This document shows, piece by piece, positions 53,075 to 63,164 of a DNA stretch of 64,000 nt; position 1 is the stretch's first letter; each line of letters starts with the position of its first letter. The notes under the pieces are model-generated. The model did not search any database. It worked only from the letters and a program-made list of their open reading frames with translations, and had not been told where the DNA came from. The stretch lies in contig NZ_CP034562.1 of the NCBI RefSeq assembly GCF_003970675.1, forward strand, positions 3,818,001 through 3,882,000, in the 5' to 3' direction. This DNA is from Flammeovirga pectinis (GTDB lineage Bacteria > Bacteroidota > Bacteroidia > Cytophagales > Flammeovirgaceae). Both the position numbers and the translations under genes were made by a program.

Positions 53075-53112
53075 GGCTGTAATTGATGTTAAAGTCTATT
53101 ACAGCCTTTATT
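53075..53112 (+). terminator. Intrinsic terminator after prmA
   Basis: GGCTGTAAT pairs perfectly with ATTACAGCC around a 14-base loop, followed by TTTATTTTTG on the plus strand. It ends the folA-prmA transcript. Confidence 0.8.
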
Positions 53113-53141
53113 TTTGTTAGATTAGCCTCTTTTGATTCACT

Positions 53142-56100
53142 ATGGATTCAAAATCAATATATAAATTAATATTACTTTTCTTCTTTTTCTGTCTTAGTAG
53201 TTTAGCCTCTTTTGGGCAAACAACTACCCAAATAGACTCATTGAAAAAAGAACGATATATGCCTTTCGCCGAGTACGATAGTTTTCTCGTCGACTTAAGT
53301 CTGTATTTAGAAAAAGGTGTACGTTATAATTCTGATACAATCATACTTGATTTCGAATCACATTGGGAAAATAATGTTATTGACAATGCTCAAAAGAAAT
53401 GGATTTACACCAGTACAAAAAGACTACATAAAAACAGAATAAATTATAGAAAGCATGCCGCATTATATTACGGCTGTATAATGGCTTTTCTTGATTCTGG
53501 AGATAATTTAAACAATCAATTTACACGTTTTTTAGAAATTGCAGATACCTGTTTAACTTCTTATTCACCCAAAATAACACAGAATTTTTTCTATAAATCT
53601 CGACTTTTTTTAGAAGAAGGTCTAATAGAAAAATCCAAATACACTACTATTGAAGTTAAAGGAGGTACATTTAATTTTGCACACTCATTAGCTACAGATG
53701 GTTACGTAAGTGATCAGATGGTAGTTGAAGTAAATACTCAAAAAACAGAAAAAGAAGATTGGTTTTCTTCTGAAGATCCAGAAGATGTAGCTCAAGAAAA
53801 CATCTCCACAACCACAGAAGGGGAAGAAACCTCCTCTGATTGGGACAGTGATAATAGCAGTTCTGATGATGATGACGGGTGGGGTTCTTCTGACGACAGC
53901 TCCTCTGATTGGGGAGATGATAGCAGTGAAGATTACGATTGGGGTAGTGATGACAGTAGTTCTGACTGGGGTAGTGACGATGGAAGTACTGATTGGGGAG
54001 ACTCGTGGGATGGTGATGACTCTAGTGTACAGGATTATGGTCAAACTTCTTCTTCATCAAACTCTTCTGATAACGCCGCTTTCTCAGAAGATTGTGACGT
54101 TTCTAATACAGAAGTTAGAAATTATGATCCAGGAATTACTCCTTTGCCACCTGTTGAAGGTCCAATGCTACAAATTTCTGAAGCTGACTTAATTATTTCA
54201 ACAAAGTTCGATACCGCATTATTACAACATACCGTTGGTACTTTTCTTTTTAAATCAGATACAATTATTTGCCAAGGAGGTCGATTCTTTTGGGAAAATG
54301 TTGGTTTTACTAAAGATTCCGTTTGGTGTGAATTGCCTCATTTTAGTTTTGACACACGTGTAGCATTAATTGAAGCAGATCATGCTGAAATGTATTTTGC
54401 TGAACATTTAGATACTATCGCTATTGGTGCATTCACCTATAAGAGTGGACACTTTAATAAGTTTCCAGATAAAGCAATTTATCCTCAATTTATTAGCTAT
54501 AACAGTGATTATAAATGGAAAAACATACCAGAAAATCTAGAATTAATTGGAGGTTTTGCCATTAAGGGCCGTACAGTGGCTTCTCGTTCAGTTTCAAATG
54601 CATCGAGTACTATCTCTGTATCAAACGATTCTTCTAAATTATTTACTTTATCTACTAACAAAGGGATAAAGGTGAATAATAATGGTGAAAACATTCAGAC
54701 AAAATCAAGTAAGCTTACTATTTTCTATGATGAAAACGATACAATTGCTCACCCATCAGTAAATACAAGTTTAACTACAACTGATAGTACTCAAAATGTT
54801 TACTTCAGAAAAACAACAGATATTTATCGCTTTAATCCTTTTACATTATCAGCACAACACTTAAATGTTTTTGCAGATGCTGTTACATGGGATCTACAAA
54901 AAGATTCGCTGGATTTTAGAATTATAGGTGGTGAAAAAGTTATTCCACTTATTGTAGAATCACAAGATTTCTTTAAAACAGGCTTCGTATCTAGAATACA
55001 AGGATTCAAGAAATTCCAACCTTTAATGGTTATTGTAAACTACTCTAGGTCTACAAGAAAAAAGTGTTTTGATGCCTCTATTTTAGCAGATGATTTAAAG
55101 ATAAATAAAGACCAATTTATTGAAAGTCTAGAAAGCATGGCTTTAGAAGGCTTGGTAGAATATAATCCTTATTCTCAAATAGTTAAACTAACACCTAAAG
55201 CCTACCAATATTATGACCGCTACTTCTTTGCCTCAAATGAGAGAAAAAGACTAGCAATGACCTCTAGATTAAATTTCGAGAATTTATCAGTTAATCAAGA
55301 GAATGCTTTAATAGAAAGAGACTTTGATAATATAAATATCCCTGCAGTTGTTCCTGATGATAATACAGCAAATGCATCGTTATCATTAAACGATAGCTCA
55401 ACTTTATTACTTAAAAAAGTAGTTTATTTCTCTATTTCAGATTCTTTAAATGTATATGCACAACCAGATAGTGCAGGTATAAAAGTAAAAGACAATAGAG
55501 AATTTACATTTGGAGGGAAATTTACAGCAGGTGCATATATATTTAGAGGAGAAGAATTCACTTTTAATTATGATAGCTTTTTAATTCACCTTACAAAAGT
55601 AGATTCCATCAATTTTATTGTAAGAGACACTACTACAAATAAGGCAAAGGAATCTCCAAACCCATTAGTTGATACAGGAGGTACTTTATATATCAATAAG
55701 CCTTTTAATAAAAGTGGACTACTTGATATAGACGGCTACCCATCTTTTAATGCTAAATCTGACAGTAGTAAAGGGGGACGTATCTATTATGACCGTCCAT
55801 CTGTACTAAATGGCGTTTATGATAAACGAATAGTTTTTGAGTTAGATACTTTTACAGTAGATGCATCAGAAATACACGTCGATGTATCTTTTACTGGTCT
55901 TTTAAATACGGGCGGTATATTCCCTACATTTCAAGATGAAGTAAAAATGGACCCTAGTACTGGTATCTTCGCATTAGAAAGAAAAACTAATCATGATGAA
56001 GTTTGGGGTTCTGAACTTGGTTGGCCTGTATACCTTAATCCTCGTTACCTAAATAATAAAGATTCTGTTAGAGGAAAGGGACATTTTGATGGTAACGTAA

Positions 56101-58496
56101 CCTTAAATCATAAAGGTATAAGGGGTGAAGGAACTTTAGAATACTTAAACAGTAAATTCCAATCAAAAGATTTTATTTTCTATTCAGATTCTCTAAAAAC
56201 ACACGGTACACAAGGTGTTATAGAATCTGACATTCACCCAAGAGTAGATATGACAACTTACGACTTGATGTGGTATGTCAATCGTGATAGTATGAACTTT
56301 ACAGGTACTCATGAAGAACCTTTTACTATCTATAACTCTAACATTAGATTTTCTGGAAATCTTGCCTTAATGCCTAATAAGGTATTTGGTCGAGGACTCT
56401 TAGAAACAGAAGAATCCTCTAACAAATCTGACAACTTCAGGTTTCAAAAAGAAGGCTACATAAGTAGAAATTCTGTTTTCGAAATAAACTCTTCAATAGA
56501 AGGTAGTCCTTCAATGTTGGGTCAAGACGTTCGCGTTGCTAGAAATGTAATAGAAAATAAAGTACTCTTAAAAACAGAGCAAGGATTATATGAAAACTCT
56601 AGTCTAACTTTTCCATTTGTAAACTTCCAAACATCTATCAATAGTGCATTATGGGATATTAATGCTAAAAACATCACGATGTCTAGTGAAAATGGAACTA
56701 AAGGTAAATTTATTTCTAATGCACCAGAACAAGACTCTTTAACTATAGAAGGAGATTCTGCCAGTTATGATCTGATGACAAATAAGTTACAGATCTTTAA
56801 TGTAAATCAGATTAGAGTAAGTAATCTAGATATTCGTCCTGATACATTAAATCAAACTATAAGAATTAATAAAGATGCTCAGATTGAACATCTAGAAAAT
56901 GCTCAAATCATTCTAAGTCGTTATACAAAGTTTCATACTATTTACAATGCAAACATCGAGCTCGTTTCTAGTAAAGAAGTGAATGCTACAGGTACGTATC
57001 TGTATAAAAATGAGCTTAATGAAGAAAAGGAAATTAACATTGATAGAATTGTTGCAAAAGAATTTATTAATGATGAGCTAGAAAATACGGTTCAGAACAG
57101 AGCTTACGGAACAATAGAAAAAGAAGATCCGCTACTGTTTGTAGGCGGTCTTGAATATTTTGGTAAAATTGGATTAGTTGAAAATAAAAAGGTTGCACGT
57201 TTTAAAGACGGTAACGCTAGGCTACATATCGTTGGAGAAGACACTCAATGGTTCTCCTATCATTCAACAAATGATGATGATGAGAAAGATTCTACAGCTC
57301 ATGTTAATGTCACAAATACTTTAACATCTAGTTTAGAAAAACTTCCTTTACAGACGGGTATCTATTATGATCAGAATAATGGGTACTTATATAATGCTTT
57401 TATAGAAAGAGCAGATGGATACAGAACAGACCATAGAAAATTATTTGATATTGAAGGTCGACTTGTTTTTGAATCAAATGATGGAACAAGTAAAGACGGT
57501 ATCTATCATGTGAAGCCATCTACGTATTATAAAGCATTAGAAATGGGTGAAGACGAATTCTTTGCTTCTATTTATGGAAACTGGTTAAGTTATACTCCAA
57601 AAAGTAACGAATTAGAATTTCACGGTAGATTCAATTTCTTGCCTGTTATTGAAAAAAATAAAATTGAAAGAATTAAATCTTCCGTTTCTGGAGTTGCTAT
57701 ACACGGTATAGATGAAATTAAATTAAATGCCTCTTTTGCAATTGGTCCTAAGCTTTCTTCTAGAATATCATCTACATTACTTTCTGATCTAAGATCAAAT
57801 AAAGAAGGTGTTAAACGTGTTATTTCTGAAGATTATGAAATAGATAGTTTAGGAGATTTGAACCATCAAATTGTCCCTCTATTTACAAACGCACAGTTTA
57901 ATAATTATCTAAATGGACAAGACATTATTCGGTTACTTAGTAATTACCTCGTAATCCTTGATAACGAACTAGTTTGGGATAATGAAACTTACGCCTTCCA
58001 TTCTAAAGGAGATAAAATAAAATTATTATCAGTCTTTGGAGAAGATATTAATACGGTGATTGATGGTTTTATAGAAATTCCAAAAGATGAAACAAGAGGA
58101 GAAGCAGCTCCTACTGATGATGTAATTAATGTTTTTTTAGAAGGACCAACAGGTACTTGGTATTATATTCGTCAACAACAAGGAGAATTGAGTATCTTGA
58201 GTTCAAATTCTGCTTTAATGGAAGAACTAAAAAAGCAAAAGGATGTAACACCTATTACTGCTGAAGCAACATTTGCCTTTTTAGAAGCCTACTACAACAA
58301 CTATCATGACGGAATGGAAATTCCAACTCGTTATGAAAATGATTTATCAAAATCTATTGAGCCAGAACCTGAAGAAGATTTTGGAAATGATTTTGGTGGA
58401 GTTGATGATGAAAATTCTTCATCTACTGATGAGGAAGAAGAAGGAGGCATGGATAGTCTTCCTGTTGAAGAAGAGGATGACGGCGATGATTTTTAA
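53142..58496 (+). CDS. Giant secreted protein (1784 residues) with Asp/Ser/Trp-rich linker, OstA-like beta segments
   Basis: A signal peptide (LILLFFFFCLSSLASFGQ) is followed by a helical N-terminal domain (about 25-185). A low-complexity linker at about 230-297, built of SSDWGSDD-like units rich in Asp, Ser, Gly and Trp, comes next. After it are over 1400 residues of beta-rich segments with recurring shapes such as LEVKGGTFNFAHS, FKSDTIICQGGRFFWE and GNVTLNHKGIRGEGTLEY. These resemble the parallel-strand repeats of LptA/OstA-like proteins. Around residues 640-705 a winged-helix-like stretch interrupts. The C-terminus is highly acidic (EEEEGGMDSLPVEEEDDGDD). No type IX sorting domain is seen. 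The function is unknown; an envelope structural or transport role is possible. Confidence 0.65.
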   Translation: MDSKSIYKLILLFFFFCLSSLASFGQTTTQIDSLKKERYMPFAEYDSFLVDLSLYLEKGVRYNSDTIILDFESHWENNVIDNAQKKWIYTSTKRLHKNRINYRKHAALYYGCIMAFLDSGDNLNNQFTRFLEIADTCLTSYSPKITQNFFYKSRLFLEEGLIEKSKYTTIEVKGGTFNFAHSLATDGYVSDQMVVEVNTQKTEKEDWFSSEDPEDVAQENISTTTEGEETSSDWDSDNSSSDDDDGWGSSDDSSSDWGDDSSEDYDWGSDDSSSDWGSDDGSTDWGDSWDGDDSSVQDYGQTSSSSNSSDNAAFSEDCDVSNTEVRNYDPGITPLPPVEGPMLQISEADLIISTKFDTALLQHTVGTFLFKSDTIICQGGRFFWENVGFTKDSVWCELPHFSFDTRVALIEADHAEMYFAEHLDTIAIGAFTYKSGHFNKFPDKAIYPQFISYNSDYKWKNIPENLELIGGFAIKGRTVASRSVSNASSTISVSNDSSKLFTLSTNKGIKVNNNGENIQTKSSKLTIFYDENDTIAHPSVNTSLTTTDSTQNVYFRKTTDIYRFNPFTLSAQHLNVFADAVTWDLQKDSLDFRIIGGEKVIPLIVESQDFFKTGFVSRIQGFKKFQPLMVIVNYSRSTRKKCFDASILADDLKINKDQFIESLESMALEGLVEYNPYSQIVKLTPKAYQYYDRYFFASNERKRLAMTSRLNFENLSVNQENALIERDFDNINIPAVVPDDNTANASLSLNDSSTLLLKKVVYFSISDSLNVYAQPDSAGIKVKDNREFTFGGKFTAGAYIFRGEEFTFNYDSFLIHLTKVDSINFIVRDTTTNKAKESPNPLVDTGGTLYINKPFNKSGLLDIDGYPSFNAKSDSSKGGRIYYDRPSVLNGVYDKRIVFELDTFTVDASEIHVDVSFTGLLNTGGIFPTFQDEVKMDPSTGIFALERKTNHDEVWGSELGWPVYLNPRYLNNKDSVRGKGHFDGNVTLNHKGIRGEGTLEYLNSKFQSKDFIFYSDSLKTHGTQGVIESDIHPRVDMTTYDLMWYVNRDSMNFTGTHEEPFTIYNSNIRFSGNLALMPNKVFGRGLLETEESSNKSDNFRFQKEGYISRNSVFEINSSIEGSPSMLGQDVRVARNVIENKVLLKTEQGLYENSSLTFPFVNFQTSINSALWDINAKNITMSSENGTKGKFISNAPEQDSLTIEGDSASYDLMTNKLQIFNVNQIRVSNLDIRPDTLNQTIRINKDAQIEHLENAQIILSRYTKFHTIYNANIELVSSKEVNATGTYLYKNELNEEKEINIDRIVAKEFINDELENTVQNRAYGTIEKEDPLLFVGGLEYFGKIGLVENKKVARFKDGNARLHIVGEDTQWFSYHSTNDDDEKDSTAHVNVTNTLTSSLEKLPLQTGIYYDQNNGYLYNAFIERADGYRTDHRKLFDIEGRLVFESNDGTSKDGIYHVKPSTYYKALEMGEDEFFASIYGNWLSYTPKSNELEFHGRFNFLPVIEKNKIERIKSSVSGVAIHGIDEIKLNASFAIGPKLSSRISSTLLSDLRSNKEGVKRVISEDYEIDSLGDLNHQIVPLFTNAQFNNYLNGQDIIRLLSNYLVILDNELVWDNETYAFHSKGDKIKLLSVFGEDINTVIDGFIEIPKDETRGEAAPTDDVINVFLEGPTGTWYYIRQQQGELSILSSNSALMEELKKQKDVTPITAEATFAFLEAYYNNYHDGMEIPTRYENDLSKSIEPEPEEDFGNDFGGVDDENSSSTDEEEEGGMDSLPVEEEDDGDDF

Positions 58497-58514
58497 ATAA
58501 AGATTTCTTCTGAA

Positions 58515-59414
58515 ATGAATAAATTGTTTTTTTTACTTAGACCAAACTTCCTTTTTATAATTCTATTTTTAAGCTTCTCAATCAATAGCTTTTCTCAAGT
58601 AATTGATGACGAAGACAATGAAGAAGTAATAAAAGAAAAAAAACCGATGGTGGTTGAAATGGACTCTCTTGAAGAAGATGGTCCTACTATCGAACTTAAT
58701 CCGGGTGCACCTGAAGAGGAAGCACTAATCAAAAAAAAGAAAAAGAAGAAGAAAAAAGTATTCTGGGGAATAAAGACAAAAAGACAATACACTAGATCTT
58801 TATCTAAAGGTAAAGTTGTATTCGAATTATTTTACTCTTTACCTGAATATGAAAAACCTGATACTTATTCTCCACTAAAATATTATTTTAACCCGGAGGA
58901 TAAAAAGATAGAAAGACAAACTACTTCTAACCCTAAATATGGACTTCCGTTACACGGTACGTATGTCAAAATTGTTGATAAAGATACCATCACTACTGGC
59001 CAATTTTACAAAGGCACTCTAACGGGACGCTGGGTTTGGTACGGAAAAGATAAAGACATAAAGGATAAGAAATTCTATTACATGGGATTTCCTAAAGATG
59101 CTGAAATTACTTATTACGATTCTAAACAAAATAAAGTAAAAGAAGTAATTCCTTATCAGCTTGGAGAATTAAATGGTATTTATCAATCATTTTACGAAAA
59201 TGGTCGTAAAAAAATGGTAGGTTCTTACAAGTATGGATATAAAATTGGAGATTGGACAGAGTACTATGATGCCGTTGATAAAAGAGGTAGACAAAGAAAA
59301 CATCGGATTACAAAATACCGTAATAAAAATAATGTCTATCGTAAGGATTATAGTGGTCCAAAGATCAAATATGAGTGGGATGAGAAGGGTAAGGTGTTAC
59401 GGAAGAGTAAATAA
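58515..59414 (+). CDS. YwqK/MORN-repeat-like exported protein
   Basis: A 299-residue protein with a signal peptide (FLFIILFLSFSINSFSQ), then an acidic stretch, then a run of lysines (KKKKKKKK near residue 76). MORN-type repeats follow: GTYVKIVDKDTITTGQFYKGTLTGRWVWY, YQLGELNGIYQSFYENGRKKMVGSYKYGYKIGDWTEYYD. Such repeats are common in Bacteroidota YwqK-like proteins of unknown role. It starts 18 bp after the giant protein gene stops, so they are probably co-transcribed and may act together at the envelope. Confidence 0.75.
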   Translation: MNKLFFLLRPNFLFIILFLSFSINSFSQVIDDEDNEEVIKEKKPMVVEMDSLEEDGPTIELNPGAPEEEALIKKKKKKKKKVFWGIKTKRQYTRSLSKGKVVFELFYSLPEYEKPDTYSPLKYYFNPEDKKIERQTTSNPKYGLPLHGTYVKIVDKDTITTGQFYKGTLTGRWVWYGKDKDIKDKKFYYMGFPKDAEITYYDSKQNKVKEVIPYQLGELNGIYQSFYENGRKKMVGSYKYGYKIGDWTEYYDAVDKRGRQRKHRITKYRNKNNVYRKDYSGPKIKYEWDEKGKVLRKSK

Positions 59415-59429
59415 ATAACCAAAAAACCT

Positions 59430-59437
59430 TACATTTG
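59430..59437 (+). promoter_or_regulatory. Probable -7 promoter element of prfA (TACATTTG)
   Basis: TACATTTG fits TAnnTTTG and ends 26 bases before the prfA ATG. It lies in the 49-bp gap after the MORN-like gene and gives prfA its own transcript. Confidence 0.55.
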
Positions 59438-59463
59438 TAAAAAATAAGCAAAGAAATCGAGAG

Positions 59464-60537
59464 ATGTTAGATAAACTCAAAAAAATAAAAGATCGTTTTG
59501 ATCAAGTAAGCGAAGAATTGGTACAGCCTGAAACTGTATCAGATATGAAGCTTTACGCCAAATTAAATAAAGAATACAAGGACCTTCAGAAAGTTGTGGA
59601 TCGTTATTTAGCATATAAAACTATGTTAGAAGGCATCGATGAAGCAAAAGAAATCTTAGACGAAGAGAAAGATTCTGAGTTACGTGAGATGGCAAAAATG
59701 GAAATTGATGAGCTGCAAGAAGGTATTCCTCTAATTGAAGAGGAGTTAAAAATGCTTTTAATTCCTAAAGATCCTAATGATTCTAAAAACGCAATCTTTG
59801 AAATCAGAGCTGGTGCAGGTGGAGATGAAGCAGCTATTTTTGCTGGTGATTTACTACGTTTATACCAACGTTTTTGTGAAAAGAAGAGGTGGAAACTAGG
59901 TATTACTGACTTTGTTGATGGTACTGCTGGTGGATTCTCTAAAATTGTTGCTAACATCCAAGGTGAAGATGCTTATGGTATGTTAAAGTATGAAGCTGGT
60001 GTACACCGTGTACAACGTGTACCTGCTACAGAATCTCAAGGACGTATTCATACATCTGTAGCTTCTGTTGCTGTTCTTCCAGAAATGGATGATATCGAAA
60101 TTGAATTAAGCATGTCTGATATCCGTCGTGATGAATTCTGTTCTTCAGGTCCTGGTGGTCAGTCTGTAAACACAACATATTCAGCTATTCGTTTAACTCA
60201 CCTTCCTACAGGTATTATCGTACAGTGTCAAGATGAAAAATCTAAACTGAAAAACTACGATAAAGCATTAAAAGAATTAAAATCTCGTTTATATGCTATT
60301 GAGGTAAAGAAACAACAAGAAGAAGTTGGTGCAGAGCGTAAATCAATGGTTGGTTCTGGTTCTAGATCAGACAAGATCCGTACGTACAATTACCCTCAAG
60401 GTCGTGTAACAGATCACCGTATTAATTATTCTGTATATAATTTACCAACTGTTATGGATGGTGAAATTCAAGAATTTATCGATCGTTTACGTATCGCTGA
60501 TAACTTAGAAAGAATGGAAAATAGTGGTTTAGCATAA
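59464..60537 (+). CDS. prfA: Peptide chain release factor 1
   Basis: A 357-residue class I release factor reading UAA and UAG. The codon-reading tripeptide Pro-Ala-Thr is in RVPATESQGRIHTS, as in RF1. The catalytic GGQ lies at residues 231-233 in SGPGGQSVNTT (E. coli 233-235). It ends in a strong terminator. No prmC (RF methyltransferase) is adjacent. Base composition is richer in GC than its neighbours, as expected for a highly expressed gene. Confidence 0.97.
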   Translation: MLDKLKKIKDRFDQVSEELVQPETVSDMKLYAKLNKEYKDLQKVVDRYLAYKTMLEGIDEAKEILDEEKDSELREMAKMEIDELQEGIPLIEEELKMLLIPKDPNDSKNAIFEIRAGAGGDEAAIFAGDLLRLYQRFCEKKRWKLGITDFVDGTAGGFSKIVANIQGEDAYGMLKYEAGVHRVQRVPATESQGRIHTSVASVAVLPEMDDIEIELSMSDIRRDEFCSSGPGGQSVNTTYSAIRLTHLPTGIIVQCQDEKSKLKNYDKALKELKSRLYAIEVKKQQEEVGAERKSMVGSGSRSDKIRTYNYPQGRVTDHRINYSVYNLPTVMDGEIQEFIDRLRIADNLERMENSGLA

Positions 60538-60559
60538 ACTCAATTTCCTTAAAAATACG

Positions 60560-60592
60560 AAGGCATTCAATTAAACATTGAATGCCTTTTTT
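60560..60592. terminator. Bidirectional intrinsic terminator
   Basis: AAGGCATTCAAT and ATTGAATGCCTT form a perfect 12-bp stem with a 5-base loop followed by T-run. It serves prfA and the converging NodT-like gene. Confidence 0.9.
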
Positions 60593-60608
60593 AATACACA
60601 GTAAAAAT

Positions 60609-62006
60609 CTAATTAGCAGGCGTATAATCTCCACCTAATGCTAAATACAGATTAACTCTTTCTACTATTTTCTCACATCTTAAATTTGTCTGGTTAGTAG
60701 ACTCATTTAATAGTTGTAATTGTTTTTGGAGTAGAGTAAACATATTTTCATTACCAACTTTATATTGAAGTTCTGATAACTCATATGTTCTCTTTAAGTT
60801 TTCTAAAGCTATTGTTGATTGTTCAAACCTACTATCAACAGCATTTAGTGCATTTAGACTTGTTTCTACTTCACTTAAAGCATTTAAATATGTTTTTGCA
60901 TAATATGCTACTGCTTGCTTTTGGTCTTCTCCTTTAATTGCAATATTTGCCTTAATTGCTCCCCAACTAAAAAGAGGTGTTACCAAATTACCTCCAATAG
61001 TAAAAATAGGATTAGAAAGTTGAAACATTGCTTGGGCAGCACTATTTACTCCCATTAATTGAGAGGTTAAACTAATCTGCGGCCATCTTGCCGCTTTAGC
61101 CACTTCTTTATTATAGAATGCTTTTTGTATAGCATACTGACTAATTAAAACATCGGGTCGATTTTCTAACATACTCATAGGTAGTTTTTGAGGCAAAGTA
61201 GAAGACATTTCTATTAGTTCCATAGCTACGTCTAATTCACCTGCAGGATATCTACCCAATAGTAATTCAATACTCCTTCTTATATCCTTATCCAATTGAT
61301 TTAATTTGGCTAAACGCTCTTTAAATTTAGCTTCTTGAGCATTCATCTGAAGAACATCAGACTCTTTTGCTATCCCAATTTGAAACCTAGCTTCATTCAA
61401 ACTTGCCATTTCTTGTGTTGCAACAATCGCAGTATCTAACAATTCTTTTTGTTCTTGAATACAGATTGCCAAGTACCAAGATTTAGCAATTGATGCTGCC
61501 AATACTTGCTGTAATTTCTTCTTAGCATATTCTGTTGAATAAATTGTTGTTCTCTGTCCTTGCTTTGCATACCTTACTTTTCCCCATAAATCTATCTCCC
61601 AAGACATATTAACAGAAGCAGTACTTGGTCTTGCTCCTGATGTTGGGAAATTATATCCTCCTGATGCTCCCGCCCCAAAAATTGGAAGCATTTGAGCACT
61701 TGTAATTACTAAACCTTTATTGGCTTGTTCTATTCTAGAAGCTGCTATATAAATATCTGCGTTAAATTTATATGCTTCCTCTATTAAAGATGCTAAAACT
61801 TCTGTTTCCCACTCTTTAGCCCAATCAAGGTTAATGTCAGATGAATCTATAGGTTGTAAGACCCAATCTTCAGGAATTCTCATGTTCTCTAAAGATTGGT
61901 TATCATTTTTCATATCACTAAATTCTGGCGCCTTTTTTATTTTAAAACAGCTGCTAAATAGTAATAAAAAAAGAAAAGGAAGAGTTAACCTATTTATAGT
62001 CTTCAT
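60609..62006 (-). CDS. NodT/OprM-type outer-membrane efflux lipoprotein
   Basis: A 465-residue TolC-family protein. The lipobox LLLFSSC gives a lipid-anchored N-terminus. Two OEP-type coiled-coil halves follow, with the repeated family patterns ARFQIGIAKESDVLQMNAQ and LSELQYKVGNENMFTLLQKQLQLLNES. It forms the trimeric outer-membrane channel of an efflux system. It follows the HlyD-type adaptor by 1 bp and is the last gene of the DUF3302-HlyD-NodT unit. Confidence 0.9.
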   Translation of the reverse strand: MKTINRLTLPFLFLLLFSSCFKIKKAPEFSDMKNDNQSLENMRIPEDWVLQPIDSSDINLDWAKEWETEVLASLIEEAYKFNADIYIAASRIEQANKGLVITSAQMLPIFGAGASGGYNFPTSGARPSTASVNMSWEIDLWGKVRYAKQGQRTTIYSTEYAKKKLQQVLAASIAKSWYLAICIQEQKELLDTAIVATQEMASLNEARFQIGIAKESDVLQMNAQEAKFKERLAKLNQLDKDIRRSIELLLGRYPAGELDVAMELIEMSSTLPQKLPMSMLENRPDVLISQYAIQKAFYNKEVAKAARWPQISLTSQLMGVNSAAQAMFQLSNPIFTIGGNLVTPLFSWGAIKANIAIKGEDQKQAVAYYAKTYLNALSEVETSLNALNAVDSRFEQSTIALENLKRTYELSELQYKVGNENMFTLLQKQLQLLNESTNQTNLRCEKIVERVNLYLALGGDYTPAN

Positions 62007-62007
62007 T

Positions 62008-63129
62008 CTAATGTGCCTTTAAAATCAGGTAATTAAATTTAGCAGAAATTCTAACCATTACCTTTCTAACTATATATAAAGGTTCTGTACTAGATGTATA
62101 GACTGCCACCATTCCATTTGCTCCCATTGGTATAGGAGTCTCACTATTCATTTTAAATTTGACAATATATTTCCCCGGTTTTTGCATCTCTTGATCAATC
62201 TTAGGAATAATCCCTGAAGGTAAAAGTTGACCTCTACTTGACGCCCAAATCACATTGTCAACTACACCATGTACAATATGTCCAGGTTTTGTTATAAATG
62301 TTATTTCAACTTCATCTCCTTTTTCAATTCTATGTAATTCATTCTGATCAAAAGAAGCGACAATATCTTGCCTATCTTCAACAATTGTCATTACTGCCAT
62401 TACAGGTAAAGCCATTGTACCTGGTCTTACTTGTAAGTTAATAATGGTACCATCAATAGGTGCTCTTACAATAGTTTGCTCTAATTCCCATTTTGCTTTT
62501 TCGGCTTTTGCCATCAATTCAGCTACAGAAACTTGATTACCATCATATTCTGCTTCAATGCCAATTAATAAAGAGGCTGCTTTAGCATTTAACCTTGCTA
62601 ATTCTGCTCTTAATTGTTCTACTGTACTTTCAGCATTTTCTAAATCAAATTTATTCCCTGCCCCATAATCAACAAGATCTTTAAATTGTTGCTTCCGCTT
62701 TAATGCTAAATCTAATTGTGTTTGAGCTACTTTTCTTTGCTGAAGTAAAGCATCTAATTCTTTACTTTGTCCTTTAATAGATGCTGCGGCTTTTTCTATT
62801 GATGCCTTTATCCCCTCTAATTGAGCTATAAAAGGCTTCTGTTCTATAATAAATAATGTATCTCCTACAGATACTTTTTCTAAGGGTTCTACTCTAATAT
62901 CCTGAATTCTTCCTCTTACATTAGTTTTTATTTGTACTGTTTTATTAAATACCCTAACATCATTAGAGGTAGGCATAAAAATATTCATCAGTAGAACTAT
63001 AATAACAATAGCAACAACAGGAATAGTGAATACAATAATTTTATTTGTAGTAGACCAAGTAATTAGTTCATATTTAATAAATACAAGCCAAACAGCTAGA
63101 CTGTAGACTATTAATCCTAATTCGAGCAT
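62008..63129 (-). CDS. HlyD/EmrA-type membrane-fusion protein (YibH-like)
   Basis: A 373-residue inner-membrane adaptor. Two hydrophobic helices lie at the N-terminus (LGLIVYSLAVWLVFI and IIVFTIPVVAIVIIVLLM). After them come a lipoyl-like half (VRGRIQDIRVEPLEKVSVGDTLFII), an alpha-hairpin at about 115-220 and the second half IVRAPIDGTIINLQVRPGTM. Two N-terminal helices and a preceding DUF3302 gene are as in the E. coli yibH-yibI pair. It would connect an inner-membrane pump to the NodT channel, but no pump gene is present in this unit. Confidence 0.87.
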   Translation of the reverse strand: MLELGLIVYSLAVWLVFIKYELITWSTTNKIIVFTIPVVAIVIIVLLMNIFMPTSNDVRVFNKTVQIKTNVRGRIQDIRVEPLEKVSVGDTLFIIEQKPFIAQLEGIKASIEKAAASIKGQSKELDALLQQRKVAQTQLDLALKRKQQFKDLVDYGAGNKFDLENAESTVEQLRAELARLNAKAASLLIGIEAEYDGNQVSVAELMAKAEKAKWELEQTIVRAPIDGTIINLQVRPGTMALPVMAVMTIVEDRQDIVASFDQNELHRIEKGDEVEITFITKPGHIVHGVVDNVIWASSRGQLLPSGIIPKIDQEMQKPGKYIVKFKMNSETPIPMGANGMVAVYTSSTEPLYIVRKVMVRISAKFNYLILKAH

Positions 63130-63164
63130 GAGTTAATTTTTTAGAATGTGATGTAAGTTAATTT

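Noticed and set aside
53688-54192. Open frames on both strands within the Asp/Ser/Trp linker of the giant protein
   Set aside because: They are by-products of the low-complexity GAT/TCT/TGG-rich sequence and have no start context or independent protein character.
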